A stretch of 30,897 nucleotides of DNA from Micavibrio aeruginosavorus (GTDB lineage: Bacteria > Pseudomonadota > Alphaproteobacteria > Micavibrionales > Micavibrionaceae): contig QFOT01000006.1 in the NCBI GenBank assembly GCA_003241285.1, positions 1 through 30,897 on the forward strand, given 5' to 3'. How positions within the stretch are numbered: the first letter of the stretch is position 1; the number at the start of each line of letters is the position of its first letter. The notes under the pieces were generated by a model that had not been told where the DNA came from, did no database searches, and was given only the letters and a program-made list of their open reading frames with translations. Made by a program: the position numbers and the translations under genes. Positions 13,958 to 21,199 of the stretch are shown here, piece by piece.

Positions 13958-14956
13958 TTAAACCAAATTCTTTGCCGTTTCAGTAGCTTCAATTAAGCGC
14001 GATCTCATCGTCGGATCAAGAAAAGAATGCCCTGAATCCGGAACAATTACATAGTCTGCTTCGGGCCATGCCAGATGCAGACGGTGCGCGCTGTCGATCG
14101 GGCAGACGATGTCATAGCGGGCATGAACGATTGTTGCCGGTATCGAGCGAATACGGTCGATTTTTCCAAGCAGGGCATTATCGCCGGTCATTTGCTGGGT
14201 CGAGAAATAATGCGCTTCGATCTTGGCCATGGCAAGCGCGTAATATCGTTGCTCATCCGTATTGATTGTCTGACTGGCTGGAAAGAAGGAGGCGCAGGCG
14301 CTTTCATAAGCATTCCACGACAAGGCCGCCTCGATGGAAATTTTTACGTCTTCGCTGTTCAGGCGCTTGTAATAAGCCTCCAGTAAATCGCTACGCTCGT
14401 TTTCAGGAATAAAATTCGCAAAATCTTCCCATGCTTCAGGGAAGATTGTGCGCATGCCATACATAAACCATTGCACTTCGCTTTCTTCCATTAAAAAGAT
14501 ACTGCGGAGTATCATGCTGATACATCTCTTTGGGTGCTCGATCGCATAGGCAAGAGCCAGTGTGCTTCCCCATGATCCGCCGAATAAATGCCAGCGTTCA
14601 ATATTCAATTGTTTGCGAAGGGCTTCCATATCTGCGATCAGATAAGCGGTCGTGTTGTTGTCCAAATTCCCGAGCATATGTGATCTGCCTGCGCCGCGCT
14701 GATCGAAAATAATAATGCGGTAAACTTCGGGGTCGAAGAAGCGGCGATGCGTGGAAGTAGCGCCTGCGCCAGGGCCGCCGTGCAAAACAAGAACCGGAAT
14801 ACCTTCGGGATTACCGCTTTGCTCCCAGTAGATCGTGTGCTGAATATCGACGGCCATAAAGCCTTGTGAATAGGGCGTAATCGGCGGGTATAATTCGCGA
14901 AGAGGGCGCGGATGCAGTGCCGACGCATAATCTCTATGGGTTTGGATATGCGGCAT
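13958..14956 (-). CDS. pip: Proline iminopeptidase
   Basis: 332 residues. An alpha/beta-hydrolase of peptidase family S33 that removes N-terminal proline from peptides in the cytoplasm. The oxyanion region HGGPGAGATSTHRRFFDP (59-76) and DQRGAGRS (85-92) are typical of Pip. The catalytic triad is Ser128 in GGSWGS, Asp282 in ARYDIVCP and His310 in PDSGHSF. The N-terminus (LYPPITPYSQGFMAVD) also fits the family. The start at 14956 overlaps the end of the upstream SNase-like gene by 23 bases, so the two are probably one transcript and may be translationally coupled. Confidence 0.95.
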   Translation of the reverse strand: MPHIQTHRDYASALHPRPLRELYPPITPYSQGFMAVDIQHTIYWEQSGNPEGIPVLVLHGGPGAGATSTHRRFFDPEVYRIIIFDQRGAGRSHMLGNLDNNTTAYLIADMEALRKQLNIERWHLFGGSWGSTLALAYAIEHPKRCISMILRSIFLMEESEVQWFMYGMRTIFPEAWEDFANFIPENERSDLLEAYYKRLNSEDVKISIEAALSWNAYESACASFFPASQTINTDEQRYYALAMAKIEAHYFSTQQMTGDNALLGKIDRIRSIPATIVHARYDIVCPIDSAHRLHLAWPEADYVIVPDSGHSFLDPTMRSRLIEATETAKNLV

Positions 14957-15905
14957 TTTTTTTCTTCGGTGTTACTATTTCCGGCTCAATAGGCTTTTCG
15001 ACCTCAGGCGCTTTTGGCATCTGTATAGTACGCATTCCGGTTGCATTTGGCGCAGGCTCCGTTTGTGCTTTATTAAAAGGGCTGATGCGGCCCAGTATTT
15101 CTATTTGTTCGGGATGATCGATCTCGATAAACGGGCCGTTATAAGATTGAACCCAGCCGCGGACGCGGATTTTTGTATTCGCAAGTTGCAGCGGGTTGAT
15201 ATTGTTTTTTGAAAATGCGACGCGCAAGCTTGTCGGTATACCAACCGTAAAATCTTTTTTATAATCATCTCCGTAATTCAGGAAGATCATATTGCGCGTT
15301 ATAGCCGCCGCTTTGGGTGCGCCTTCAATGATGGCAAAGGAATTCTCATGTCCTGGGGCTGTTTCTGGTGTCAGAACCTGCAGGGCACTGTCTGCCCATA
15401 AGCCTTTTTTGTCGGCGCGGGCTTTTGTTTCGATAGCCAGCATGGCATCGCGCAATTCTGGATTTGTCGATGTTGTTTTGACACGGGCAAGGCCAGCCGC
15501 CAGCATCTCGCCTTGTATCCAGATGCGGTCCTGCTTCAGCTCTGCCTGAACCAGCATCTGGTTCATCCTGTTGATGCGGCCTTTATCCCTTGTCTTGGTT
15601 GTGTAGAGTTTTAAATCTTTGTCTTCGATCAGAAGCGCAAGGGTCTTGCTGGCTTCAAGCGTGAAATCTTTTTTGCCAGTCTGAAGATTTGGCACTTCAA
15701 TGCCTGACAGGGAATAGATATTCTTATCGTCGCCCATGAAAGTAAGAGGATCGATAACTTTAGTCACTTTAACCGTTGCCGGTGATTGGGCAAGTTCCCG
15801 GAAAAAACCGGCAGGGATTTTGTCTGAAACGTATTTTGACTCGGCATAAGCCTGTGGTAGAAACAGGAGCGTTGCTAGGCAAGCCAGTAAACATTTTTTG
15901 AGCAT
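14934..15905 (-). CDS. Secreted protein with degenerate staphylococcal-nuclease-like domain
   Basis: 323 residues. A signal peptide ends at about AYA-E (residue 21), so the protein should be exported. Residues about 42-165 follow the SNase plan: IDPLTF, SLSGIEVPN, a middle DKGRINRM and ELRDAMLAIETKARADKKGLWAD. The active site looks damaged: the family's R-L-x-GID-x-PE becomes Y-S-L-S-GIEVPN, losing the first Arg and the Glu, although the later Arg in KGR remains. A second OB-like part (about 205-275) with VRGWVQSYNGPFIEIDHPEQIEIL-type sequence and a Pro-rich basic tail follow. It may bind rather than cut nucleic acid or act on another ligand; this is inference. Its start is only 11 bp from the divergent M48 gene. 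Confidence 0.8.
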   Translation of the reverse strand: MLKKCLLACLATLLFLPQAYAESKYVSDKIPAGFFRELAQSPATVKVTKVIDPLTFMGDDKNIYSLSGIEVPNLQTGKKDFTLEASKTLALLIEDKDLKLYTTKTRDKGRINRMNQMLVQAELKQDRIWIQGEMLAAGLARVKTTSTNPELRDAMLAIETKARADKKGLWADSALQVLTPETAPGHENSFAIIEGAPKAAAITRNMIFLNYGDDYKKDFTVGIPTSLRVAFSKNNINPLQLANTKIRVRGWVQSYNGPFIEIDHPEQIEILGRISPFNKAQTEPAPNATGMRTIQMPKAPEVEKPIEPEIVTPKKKNAAYPNP

Positions 15906-15916
15906 AGGGAAGATTT

Positions 15917-17335
15917 ATGGATTATCGAAAGTTTTGCAAGTCTTTACAGGTCTGCGGCCTGATTTCATCCCTTGTTTTAAGTGCCTGCAGCGTTAATCCG
16001 GCAACGGGCCGTAACCAGTTTACCGGGCTTATGCCTGCCGAGAGTGAAGCGCAAGTCGGGGCCAGCCAGCATGAGGAAATCGTCAAGCAATATGGCGGGC
16101 TGTACAAGGATCAAAAATTACAAAATTATGTTTCATCCGTTGGCTCTAAAGTTGCTAAAAATACCGAACGCGCCGATGTCAGTTATCAATTTTTTGTTCT
16201 GGATTCCCCAGTCGTCAACGCCTTTGCCCTTCCGGGCGGATATGTCTATATAACGCGCGGTCTTTTGGCGGTGGCCAATGACGAGGCGGAACTGGCAGGC
16301 GTGTTAGGCCATGAAATCGGTCACGTCACCGGACGTCACAGCGCGGCCCGTTATTCCCAGAGCGTCCTGACAGGGCTGGGGACAACATTGCTGGGTGCGT
16401 ATATCGGTAATTCGGCGGTGACACAGATGCTTGATGTCGGGAATAATCTCTATGTCAGTTCTTATTCCCGGGATCAGGAAACAGAAGCCGACGTATTAGG
16501 CATTAGATATCTCGACCGCGCCGGATATGACCCGAAAGCCGTATCGGATTTTCTAGCGGCTATGGACCAGTATCAGGTATCGCAATCTGGTAAAGAAGAA
16601 AAAACAGAAACGCCTAATTTCTTTGCAACTCACCCGCAAACGGCGGGCCGTGTGGCGGCAGCCTCCGCCGATGCGGCGAAATACCCGGAAAATGCCAAGG
16701 AGCGCGGAACAGGGGCTTACCTTGCCGCGATCGATGGCATGACATACGGCGATTCACCGGAACAGGGCTTTGTGCGCGGAACGAATTTTTATCACCCGGT
16801 ACTGGGGTTCACGTTCTCGGTGCCGCAAGGCTACAAGATCCAGAATTCACCTGAGCAGATCGTCGCCTCCAAATCAGGCGCTGCCCTGATCGTCGTCGAT
16901 CAGGTTAAGGCGAATACAGCCGATCCGGCGGCGTATATTATGTATGACTGGCTGCAGGGAAAGCGTCAGTTGACACCTGAAAAGGTCACCATCAATGGAC
17001 ATGATGCGGCTACAGCGTCGTTCGATACAACATTGAACGGGGCGCCGATCACATTAAGACTGGTCGCGATTAGCTGGGGCGGGGGATCCGTTTTCCGTAT
17101 GCAGTTCGCTATACCGAAAAACCTGCCCGCGCAGGAAGTCGAGGCGCTCAAGGCGACGACTTATAGTCTGCGTAATTTATCGGCCAATGAAATTACCGGT
17201 TTGAAAACGGAAAAAATCAGGATTGTCGATGGTACGCAAATAGGGCAAATGACCCCGCTCATTCGTGCGCTGAATAACCTCAAGGCAAACGAGAACGCTG
17301 CCGCGGGCCGTAAATACAAAATCGTCGTTGAATAA
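15917..17335 (+). CDS. M48 family metallopeptidase, lipoprotein
   Basis: 472 residues. The signal peptide ends in the lipobox LSAC with Cys24 as the lipid site, so this is probably an envelope lipoprotein. The M48 domain (about 55-255) has the zinc motif HEIGH (132-136), the third ligand region ETEAD (188-192) and NAFALPGGYVYITRGLL before it. The C-terminal part (about 285-472) includes GFTFSVPQGYKIQNSPEQI, an accessory domain found in alphaproteobacterial relatives. It is similar in outline to BepA and LoiP, which act in outer-membrane protein quality control, but the subgroup cannot be fixed here. The ribosome site AGGGAAG (15906-15912) fills the gap between this gene and the divergent SNase-like gene. 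Confidence 0.93.
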   Translation: MDYRKFCKSLQVCGLISSLVLSACSVNPATGRNQFTGLMPAESEAQVGASQHEEIVKQYGGLYKDQKLQNYVSSVGSKVAKNTERADVSYQFFVLDSPVVNAFALPGGYVYITRGLLAVANDEAELAGVLGHEIGHVTGRHSAARYSQSVLTGLGTTLLGAYIGNSAVTQMLDVGNNLYVSSYSRDQETEADVLGIRYLDRAGYDPKAVSDFLAAMDQYQVSQSGKEEKTETPNFFATHPQTAGRVAAASADAAKYPENAKERGTGAYLAAIDGMTYGDSPEQGFVRGTNFYHPVLGFTFSVPQGYKIQNSPEQIVASKSGAALIVVDQVKANTADPAAYIMYDWLQGKRQLTPEKVTINGHDAATASFDTTLNGAPITLRLVAISWGGGSVFRMQFAIPKNLPAQEVEALKATTYSLRNLSANEITGLKTEKIRIVDGTQIGQMTPLIRALNNLKANENAAAGRKYKIVVE

Positions 17336-17338
17336 AAA

Positions 17339-17367
17339 TTGACATTATTATGTATAACTCGTATAAC
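17339..17367 (+). promoter_or_regulatory. Strong sigma70 promoter of the orphan gene at 17401
   Basis: TTGACA (17339-17344), a perfect -35 box, and TATAAC (17362-17367) are exactly 17 bp apart. Transcription should start near 17374. It begins 4 bp after the M48 gene stop codon, so the orphan has its own promoter. Confidence 0.75.
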
Positions 17368-17369
17368 CT

Positions 17370-17388
17370 TCCAAATCTGTAATTTGGA
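17370..17388 (+). promoter_or_regulatory. Inverted repeat over transcript start and Shine-Dalgarno
   Basis: TCCAAAT (17370-17376) and ATTTGGA (17382-17388) surround the 5-nt loop CTGTA. The right arm overlaps GGAGG (17386-17390), the ribosome site for ATG 17401, and the left arm covers the predicted transcript start. It could act as a hairpin in RNA or as an operator in DNA. Confidence 0.5.
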
Positions 17389-17400
17389 GGAATGTTCTTA

Positions 17401-18069
17401 ATGAGTAAAATTTGGCCGGTTGTTATTGGCGTTTCGATATTTGATAACCTACGTCCTGTGTTTGAAAAAGAAGCCCGTATTGTCCGTGCTTTTGACTCTC
17501 TTAAAAAAGACGAAGAAGAGGAGCTTACTGATCTTTTCAAAAGTAAAACTGATTTAGTGTATCTATTGGATAGACTTGATAACATGTCTTTTGCGGGACA
17601 CCGTTTTCTCGTTTCGGACTTTCATCCTTCAGAAAAGGGATCGACAAGTGAGGAGAGTACTACAAATGGTAAAGTAGGAGTTGTTTATCACCAGTTCACA
17701 TTTATTTATAAAAATATTATCGTAGTTCCTGAAAGTTCTTATACAGGGAAGGAGAAAGAAATTGATCCCAATTTCGATCTTGATAGAATAACGACAGAAG
17801 TGGCAGATTTTAGTGTCGGTATAAGTAAGGACAATGGAAAAATCAGATTTGGCGGTTTATGCCATATCCCAGAGCCTCTCTTTAGAACTGAGACTTATAG
17901 ATATAAGACCGATGAGTATGATTATCATGATGAAACAGCTCGCGGTGCAATAAAGAAACTTAATTATTGGCTTAATAAATTCTGTGCCAGCATTAATGCG
18001 GATCCTGCAATGCTGATGAGCTTACTGGAAAAGCCAGAGCCTAAAAATCAATCTCTCGATTATAATTAA
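17401..18069 (+). CDS. AT-rich orphan gene, function unknown
   Basis: 222 residues; I do not recognise it. No signal peptide or membrane helix is evident, so it should be cytoplasmic. It is acidic in the first third (DSLKKDEEEELTDLF) and has a middle part with beta-like alternation (VVYHQFTFIYKNIIVV). The base composition is clearly AT-rich (18 G+C of 60 bases at 17521-17580, hand count), unlike the flanking M48 and rpoH genes, which suggests horizontal origin. I preferred ATG 17401 over ATG 17392, since GGAGG (17386-17390) is 10 nt before 17401 but only 1 nt before 17392. It has its own strong promoter and ends before the rpoH terminator. Confidence 0.8.
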   Translation: MSKIWPVVIGVSIFDNLRPVFEKEARIVRAFDSLKKDEEEELTDLFKSKTDLVYLLDRLDNMSFAGHRFLVSDFHPSEKGSTSEESTTNGKVGVVYHQFTFIYKNIIVVPESSYTGKEKEIDPNFDLDRITTEVADFSVGISKDNGKIRFGGLCHIPEPLFRTETYRYKTDEYDYHDETARGAIKKLNYWLNKFCASINADPAMLMSLLEKPEPKNQSLDYN

Positions 18070-18107
18070 AAAAAGGCCAGGTTGGAGGGGGAAGTACCAA
18101 CCTGGCC
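18068..18107 (-). terminator. Rho-independent terminator of rpoH
   Basis: GGCCAGGTTGG (18075-18085) and CCAACCTGGCC (18097-18107) form an 11-bp stem. Seven A residues at 18068-18074 become the U-tract on the minus strand. The plus direction has no T-tract, so it mainly serves rpoH. A second small hairpin, ACGACG-CGAA-CGTCGT (18111-18126), precedes it. Confidence 0.88.
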
Positions 18108-18148
18108 CGAACGACGCGAACGTCGTCCTTTGGTATAACAGATAGTGC

Positions 18149-19048
18149 TTATGCAGCCGCTGTCAAGAGATCGCGCGGATTTTTTACATTTTTATTGAGA
18201 GAAGTTTTAAGTTTCTCGATCGCACGGGCTTCCAGCTGGCGCACGCGCTCTTTGCTGACACCTAGTTGCTTACCAAGTTCTTCCAGCGTCACTGTTTCAT
18301 ATTTCAGGTGGCGCTGTTTGATGATTTCCTGCTCGCGGTCGCTCAGTTCCGACAAAGCTGAAGCCAGCCATTTCGAACGGGTTTGCGAGTCCTTCATGCC
18401 AATTACGATTTCTTCCGGATTTGGACGCGTATCGGCAAGAAAAGATTGATATTCATCTTCACCGTCCATGGAAATCGTCGCATTCAGTGATTGATCGCCG
18501 CCGTTCATGCGGCCTTCCATCTGTTCGACTTCCTTTGTCGAGACGCCGAGCAGACCGGAGATTTTATCCCGTGCTTCGTTTGTCAGCCCGCCCTGAGTAT
18601 TCATACTTTGGCCGCCTTCGATTTTCGCCCGCAAGCGACGCAGATTGAAGAAGAGGGACTTTTGAGCTGCTGTCGTTCCTGTTCTCACGATAGACCAGTT
18701 TCGTAAAACATAGTCCTGCATGGCAGAACGGATCCACCAGGCTGCATATGTGGAAAACCGGACATCGCGTTCGGGTTCGAAACGGTTGGCGGCCTGCATA
18801 AGGCCCATATTGCCTTCCTGTATAAGATCGCCCATCGGCAGACCGTAATGGCGGAAGCGGGAGGCTGCGGCAATTACAAGACGAGTGTATGATTTGACAA
18901 GTTCATGAAGTGCGCGCTCGTCTTTTTGGTCGCGCCATCTGCGCGCCAGATCCTGTTCATGATCGCGCTCCAGCATAGGCTCGCTCATCGAAGAGCGGAT
19001 ATAGGATAAATTCGCTTTTTGGGTTTGTTGATCATCTATGTACGCCAT
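18149..19048 (-). CDS. rpoH: Heat-shock sigma factor RpoH (sigma32)
   Basis: 299 residues. It directs RNA polymerase to heat-shock promoters. Region 2 is clear: LVIAAASRFRHYGLPMGDLIQEGNMGLMQAANRFEP (61-92, given as family blocks) and FSTYAAWWIRSAMQDYVLRNW (98-118). The RpoH box, QKSLFFNLRRLRA (129-141), separates RpoH from other group sigmas. Region 4.2 has the helix-turn-helix VTLEELGKQLGVSKERVRQLE. The start ATG is preceded by GGGGATCCCC, a palindrome that covers the only ribosome-site candidate (AAGGGG). Downstream of carD on the same strand, with 346 bp and a carD terminator between, so it is a separate unit. Confidence 0.96.
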   Translation of the reverse strand: MAYIDDQQTQKANLSYIRSSMSEPMLERDHEQDLARRWRDQKDERALHELVKSYTRLVIAAASRFRHYGLPMGDLIQEGNMGLMQAANRFEPERDVRFSTYAAWWIRSAMQDYVLRNWSIVRTGTTAAQKSLFFNLRRLRAKIEGGQSMNTQGGLTNEARDKISGLLGVSTKEVEQMEGRMNGGDQSLNATISMDGEDEYQSFLADTRPNPEEIVIGMKDSQTRSKWLASALSELSDREQEIIKQRHLKYETVTLEELGKQLGVSKERVRQLEARAIEKLKTSLNKNVKNPRDLLTAAA

Positions 19049-19267
19049 GGGGATCCCCTTTTCTTTTCTTCAAACTGGTCTAGTTTGATTTGTTAATGTT
19101 CTTACTGCTGCATTGCCAACGTCTGGCCTTCGATTTTGTATTCGTCAAAAATCGAAAAAAGTTATCTTGTTAACGAAAAATTTTCGATTAATCCCCCACA
19201 AGTCCGATATGTGAAAATTGCAATAGAAGCCAATGAGCGAGGACGTGAAAAGTTCCAAAAACCGGAA

Positions 19268-19283
19268 TGTTTCACGTGAAGCA
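19268..19283. promoter_or_regulatory. parS-like site
   Basis: TGTTTCACGTGAAGCA differs at one base from the parS palindrome TGTTTCACGTGAAACA, the centromere bound by ParB in many bacteria including alphaproteobacteria. The central TTCACGTGAA is perfect. parA and parB are not in this window. It could be an outlying parS site or a chance match. Confidence 0.55.
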
Positions 19284-19335
19284 TTTATTCCTATTGGCGT
19301 AAACTGTCATTTATAATAGTTCGTTTCTAAGAAAT

Positions 19336-19364
19336 AAAAAAACCGCCCGGTAAGGGCGGCTTTT
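19336..19364 (-). terminator. Rho-independent terminator of carD
   Basis: CCGCCC (19343-19348) and GGGCGG (19354-19359) with the loop GGTAA; on the minus strand it is followed by a run of seven T residues. Identical 13-bp words ATAATAGTTCGTT stand on each side, at 19313-19325 and 19375-19387. Confidence 0.85.
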
Positions 19365-19394
19365 CATCATGTTCATAATAGTTCGTTGTAAAGA

Positions 19395-20465
19395 TTAGGC
19401 TGCTTGAGCTGCTTTATCTTCGATAGCTTTGTCCTCAATGGCTTTTTCTTCAGCTTTAGACTTACGTCCGCCGCGAATGAGTTTTTCGAGACGCTCTGTA
19501 GCTTCAATTTCCGTAATGCGATCTACGGCAGCAACTTCACGCGCAAGGCGCTCCATAGCAGACTGGTAAATCTGACGTTCTGAATAGGATTGCTCGCTAT
19601 CGTCATTTGAGCGTTTCAAGTCGCGAAGAACTTCAGCGATGGATACCGGGTCGCCAGAGTTGATTTTGGTCTCGTATTCCTGAGCGCGGCGTGACCACAT
19701 GGCACGGCGGATTTGAGCGCGGCCTTGCAATGTTTTCAATGCATCCTGCATGCGGTTCGTTGTCGACAGGCGACGAAGACCGGAAGCGTGAGCTTTAAAT
19801 ACCGGCACTTTCAAGCGCATACGGTCTTTTTCGAATACGATGGCATAGAGTTTGATTTCCATACCGCCGATCACGGCTGTTTCAATAGCTTCGATCTGAC
19901 CAACGCCATGCGCTGGATAAACAACATAATCGCCTTTTTTGTATTCGATCTTCTCATTTGCCGGGGCAGGTGCCATTTGACGTACAGGCGTCATAGGAGC
20001 TAAAGACTTATTCGTCACCTGAATAGGGCGGTAAGCCGGGCGCATCATCATAGAAGAAGAGGATGATGTTGTCGAAACAGGTTTGTAGCCTTCTGTCGTT
20101 TTTTGCATAACGACAGGAGATTTTTTGACTTCGGTATTCTGGTTAATCGGGGTCTTGACCACGATTTCTTTTGATTTGGCAACCGGAGCAGCTTTTACGG
20201 CTTTCTCTACAGTTTTCGGTTGAGCCTTTATCTGAGCTTTAACCGGAGCGGCTTTTTTGGCAACAGGTTTGACAGCCTGTTTAGCAACCGGTTTCGCTGC
20301 AATCTTTTTTGCTGGAGCAGGAGAGGCTTTCTTTGCAACGGGCTTAACGGCAGCTTTTGGGGTGACTTTTGAGGCAGGCTTTTTAACAGCTTTCGGAGCA
20401 GCTTTTGCCACAGTTTTTGTTTTAACAGTTGATTTAGCTGGAGCTGTTTTTTTCTTATTCGCCAT
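19395..20465 (-). CDS. carD: CarD family transcription factor with histone-H1-like N-terminal tail
   Basis: 356 residues, about twice the usual CarD length (160-190). Residues 1-98 are nearly all Lys, Ala, Pro and Val in repeats such as KPVAKKA, like the tail of histone H1 or bacterial Hc1. Residues 99-170 form a Ser/Met/Pro-rich linker. The CarD/TRCF RNA-polymerase-interacting domain begins at about 173 with YKKGDYVVYPAHGVGQIEAIE; the helical DNA-binding part with Arg/Trp (IRRAMWSRRAQEYETKINSG) follows. CarD stabilises open promoter complexes. The tail could bind DNA nonspecifically, an inference. Order fdxA-carD-rpoH is common in alphaproteobacteria. The 5' leader of about 200 nt has two hairpins. 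Confidence 0.92.
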   Translation of the reverse strand: MANKKKTAPAKSTVKTKTVAKAAPKAVKKPASKVTPKAAVKPVAKKASPAPAKKIAAKPVAKQAVKPVAKKAAPVKAQIKAQPKTVEKAVKAAPVAKSKEIVVKTPINQNTEVKKSPVVMQKTTEGYKPVSTTSSSSSMMMRPAYRPIQVTNKSLAPMTPVRQMAPAPANEKIEYKKGDYVVYPAHGVGQIEAIETAVIGGMEIKLYAIVFEKDRMRLKVPVFKAHASGLRRLSTTNRMQDALKTLQGRAQIRRAMWSRRAQEYETKINSGDPVSIAEVLRDLKRSNDDSEQSYSERQIYQSAMERLAREVAAVDRITEIEATERLEKLIRGGRKSKAEEKAIEDKAIEDKAAQAA

Positions 20466-20530
20466 GCGCTTAGTCCTTATGCCTGATGTTTCACTGTAAC
20501 TCGGTAGTCTAATTTTTAGCCTAGTCGTAT

Positions 20531-20600
20531 CGAATTCCGGAGAATTCGGTGGATTTTAGTTGCCATAACATTAGTGATTACACAGGGTAATAAAATTACC
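20531..20600 (-). promoter_or_regulatory. Hairpins in the carD leader
   Basis: CGAATTC (20531-20537) and GAATTCG (20542-20548) flank a 4-base loop. GGTAAT (20586-20591) and ATTACC (20595-20600) flank AAA. Both lie between the proposed promoter and the carD start. They are not followed by a U-tract, so they are not terminators. Role unknown. Confidence 0.4.
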
Positions 20601-20672
20601 ATGCGAAAAATAAAACAAAATCAAAGGCTTAGTATAGCCAGATTTCGTGTACACTGTTGAAGCAATGGAGAG

Positions 20673-20700
20673 AATATAGCAGAAATTAGGAAAATTTCAA
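20673..20700 (-). promoter_or_regulatory. Candidate sigma70 promoter of carD
   Basis: On the minus strand TTGAAA (20700-20695) and TATATT (20678-20673) are 16 bp apart, giving a start near 20666 and a leader of about 200 nt. A second possible -10 box, TATACT, lies at 20636-20631. Confidence 0.5.
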
Positions 20701-20753
20701 CTTTTCTTTACAAGTATTTAACAAAATGCCGAAATTAACTGTTAAACAAAGAC

Positions 20754-21092
20754 TTAGTCACCTTCACCCGGGTTTGGGGAGAAGAATTCCATCTTGTTGG
20801 GAACATCTTTTTTAGCCTCTGCGTCGGGCATGGCAGGTTTGATCTTTGTCAGATTCGGCCATGGTCCGGTTGAGTACTGCCGATTTAGCTCAAGCCAGGG
20901 CTCGGCCTTCGCGTCCGTATCTGGCAAAATGGCCTCGATCGGGCATTCGGGTTCACAGACCCCGCAGTCGATACATTCGTCCGGATTGATGACGAGCATG
21001 TTCTCGCCTTCATAAAAGCAATCCACCGGGCAGACTTCTACGCAGTCAGTGTGTTTACATAGTATGCATACATCGGTAACGACAAAGGTCAT
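20754..21092 (-). CDS. fdxA: 7Fe ferredoxin (FdxA, Azotobacter ferredoxin I type)
   Basis: 112 residues. A small electron carrier with one 3Fe-4S and one 4Fe-4S cluster. The cluster ligands are in CILCKHTDCVEVCPVDC (about 9-25) and CIDCGVCEPECP (about 39-50), as in Azotobacter vinelandii FdI. The longer C-terminal region with WPNLTKIKPAMPDAE is also typical. The frame is open up to 21155, but MTFVVTD at 21092 is the conserved family start. No Shine-Dalgarno is seen: the bases before the ATG are pyrimidines. No terminator follows, so read-through into carD is possible. Confidence 0.96.
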   Translation of the reverse strand: MTFVVTDVCILCKHTDCVEVCPVDCFYEGENMLVINPDECIDCGVCEPECPIEAILPDTDAKAEPWLELNRQYSTGPWPNLTKIKPAMPDAEAKKDVPNKMEFFSPNPGEGD

Positions 21093-21141
21093 AGGGAGGG
21101 TTTTAACGTCTTGAGCTAGGAAATCAAGAAGTGAGTTGAAT

Positions 21142-21171
21142 TTGACAAATAGCAATACTGAGGTCTATGTA
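21142..21171 (+). promoter_or_regulatory. Candidate sigma70 promoter of the gene at 21200
   Basis: TTGACA (21142-21147), a perfect -35 box, and TATGTA (21166-21171) are 18 bp apart, about 30 bp before the GTG start. Confidence 0.5.
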
Positions 21172-21199
21172 AATAGTTTAATTTAGATAGGAGAATAAG

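Larger units (their letters stand above)
19049..19394. other. 346-bp non-coding region between rpoH and carD
   Basis: No gene seen. From left to right it contains the GGGGATCCCC palindrome at the rpoH start, an inverted repeat TTCGATTTT (19129-19137) with AAAATCGAA (19148-19156), a further AT-rich palindrome TAACGAAAA-A-TTTTCGATTA (around 19171-19190), the parS-like site at 19268-19283, and the carD terminator flanked by two copies of ATAATAGTTCGTT. Confidence 0.6.

Noticed and set aside
21093..21155. Longer ferredoxin start at 21155
   Set aside because: The conserved FdxA N-terminus starts with MTFVVTD at 21092; the extra residues are not part of the family.
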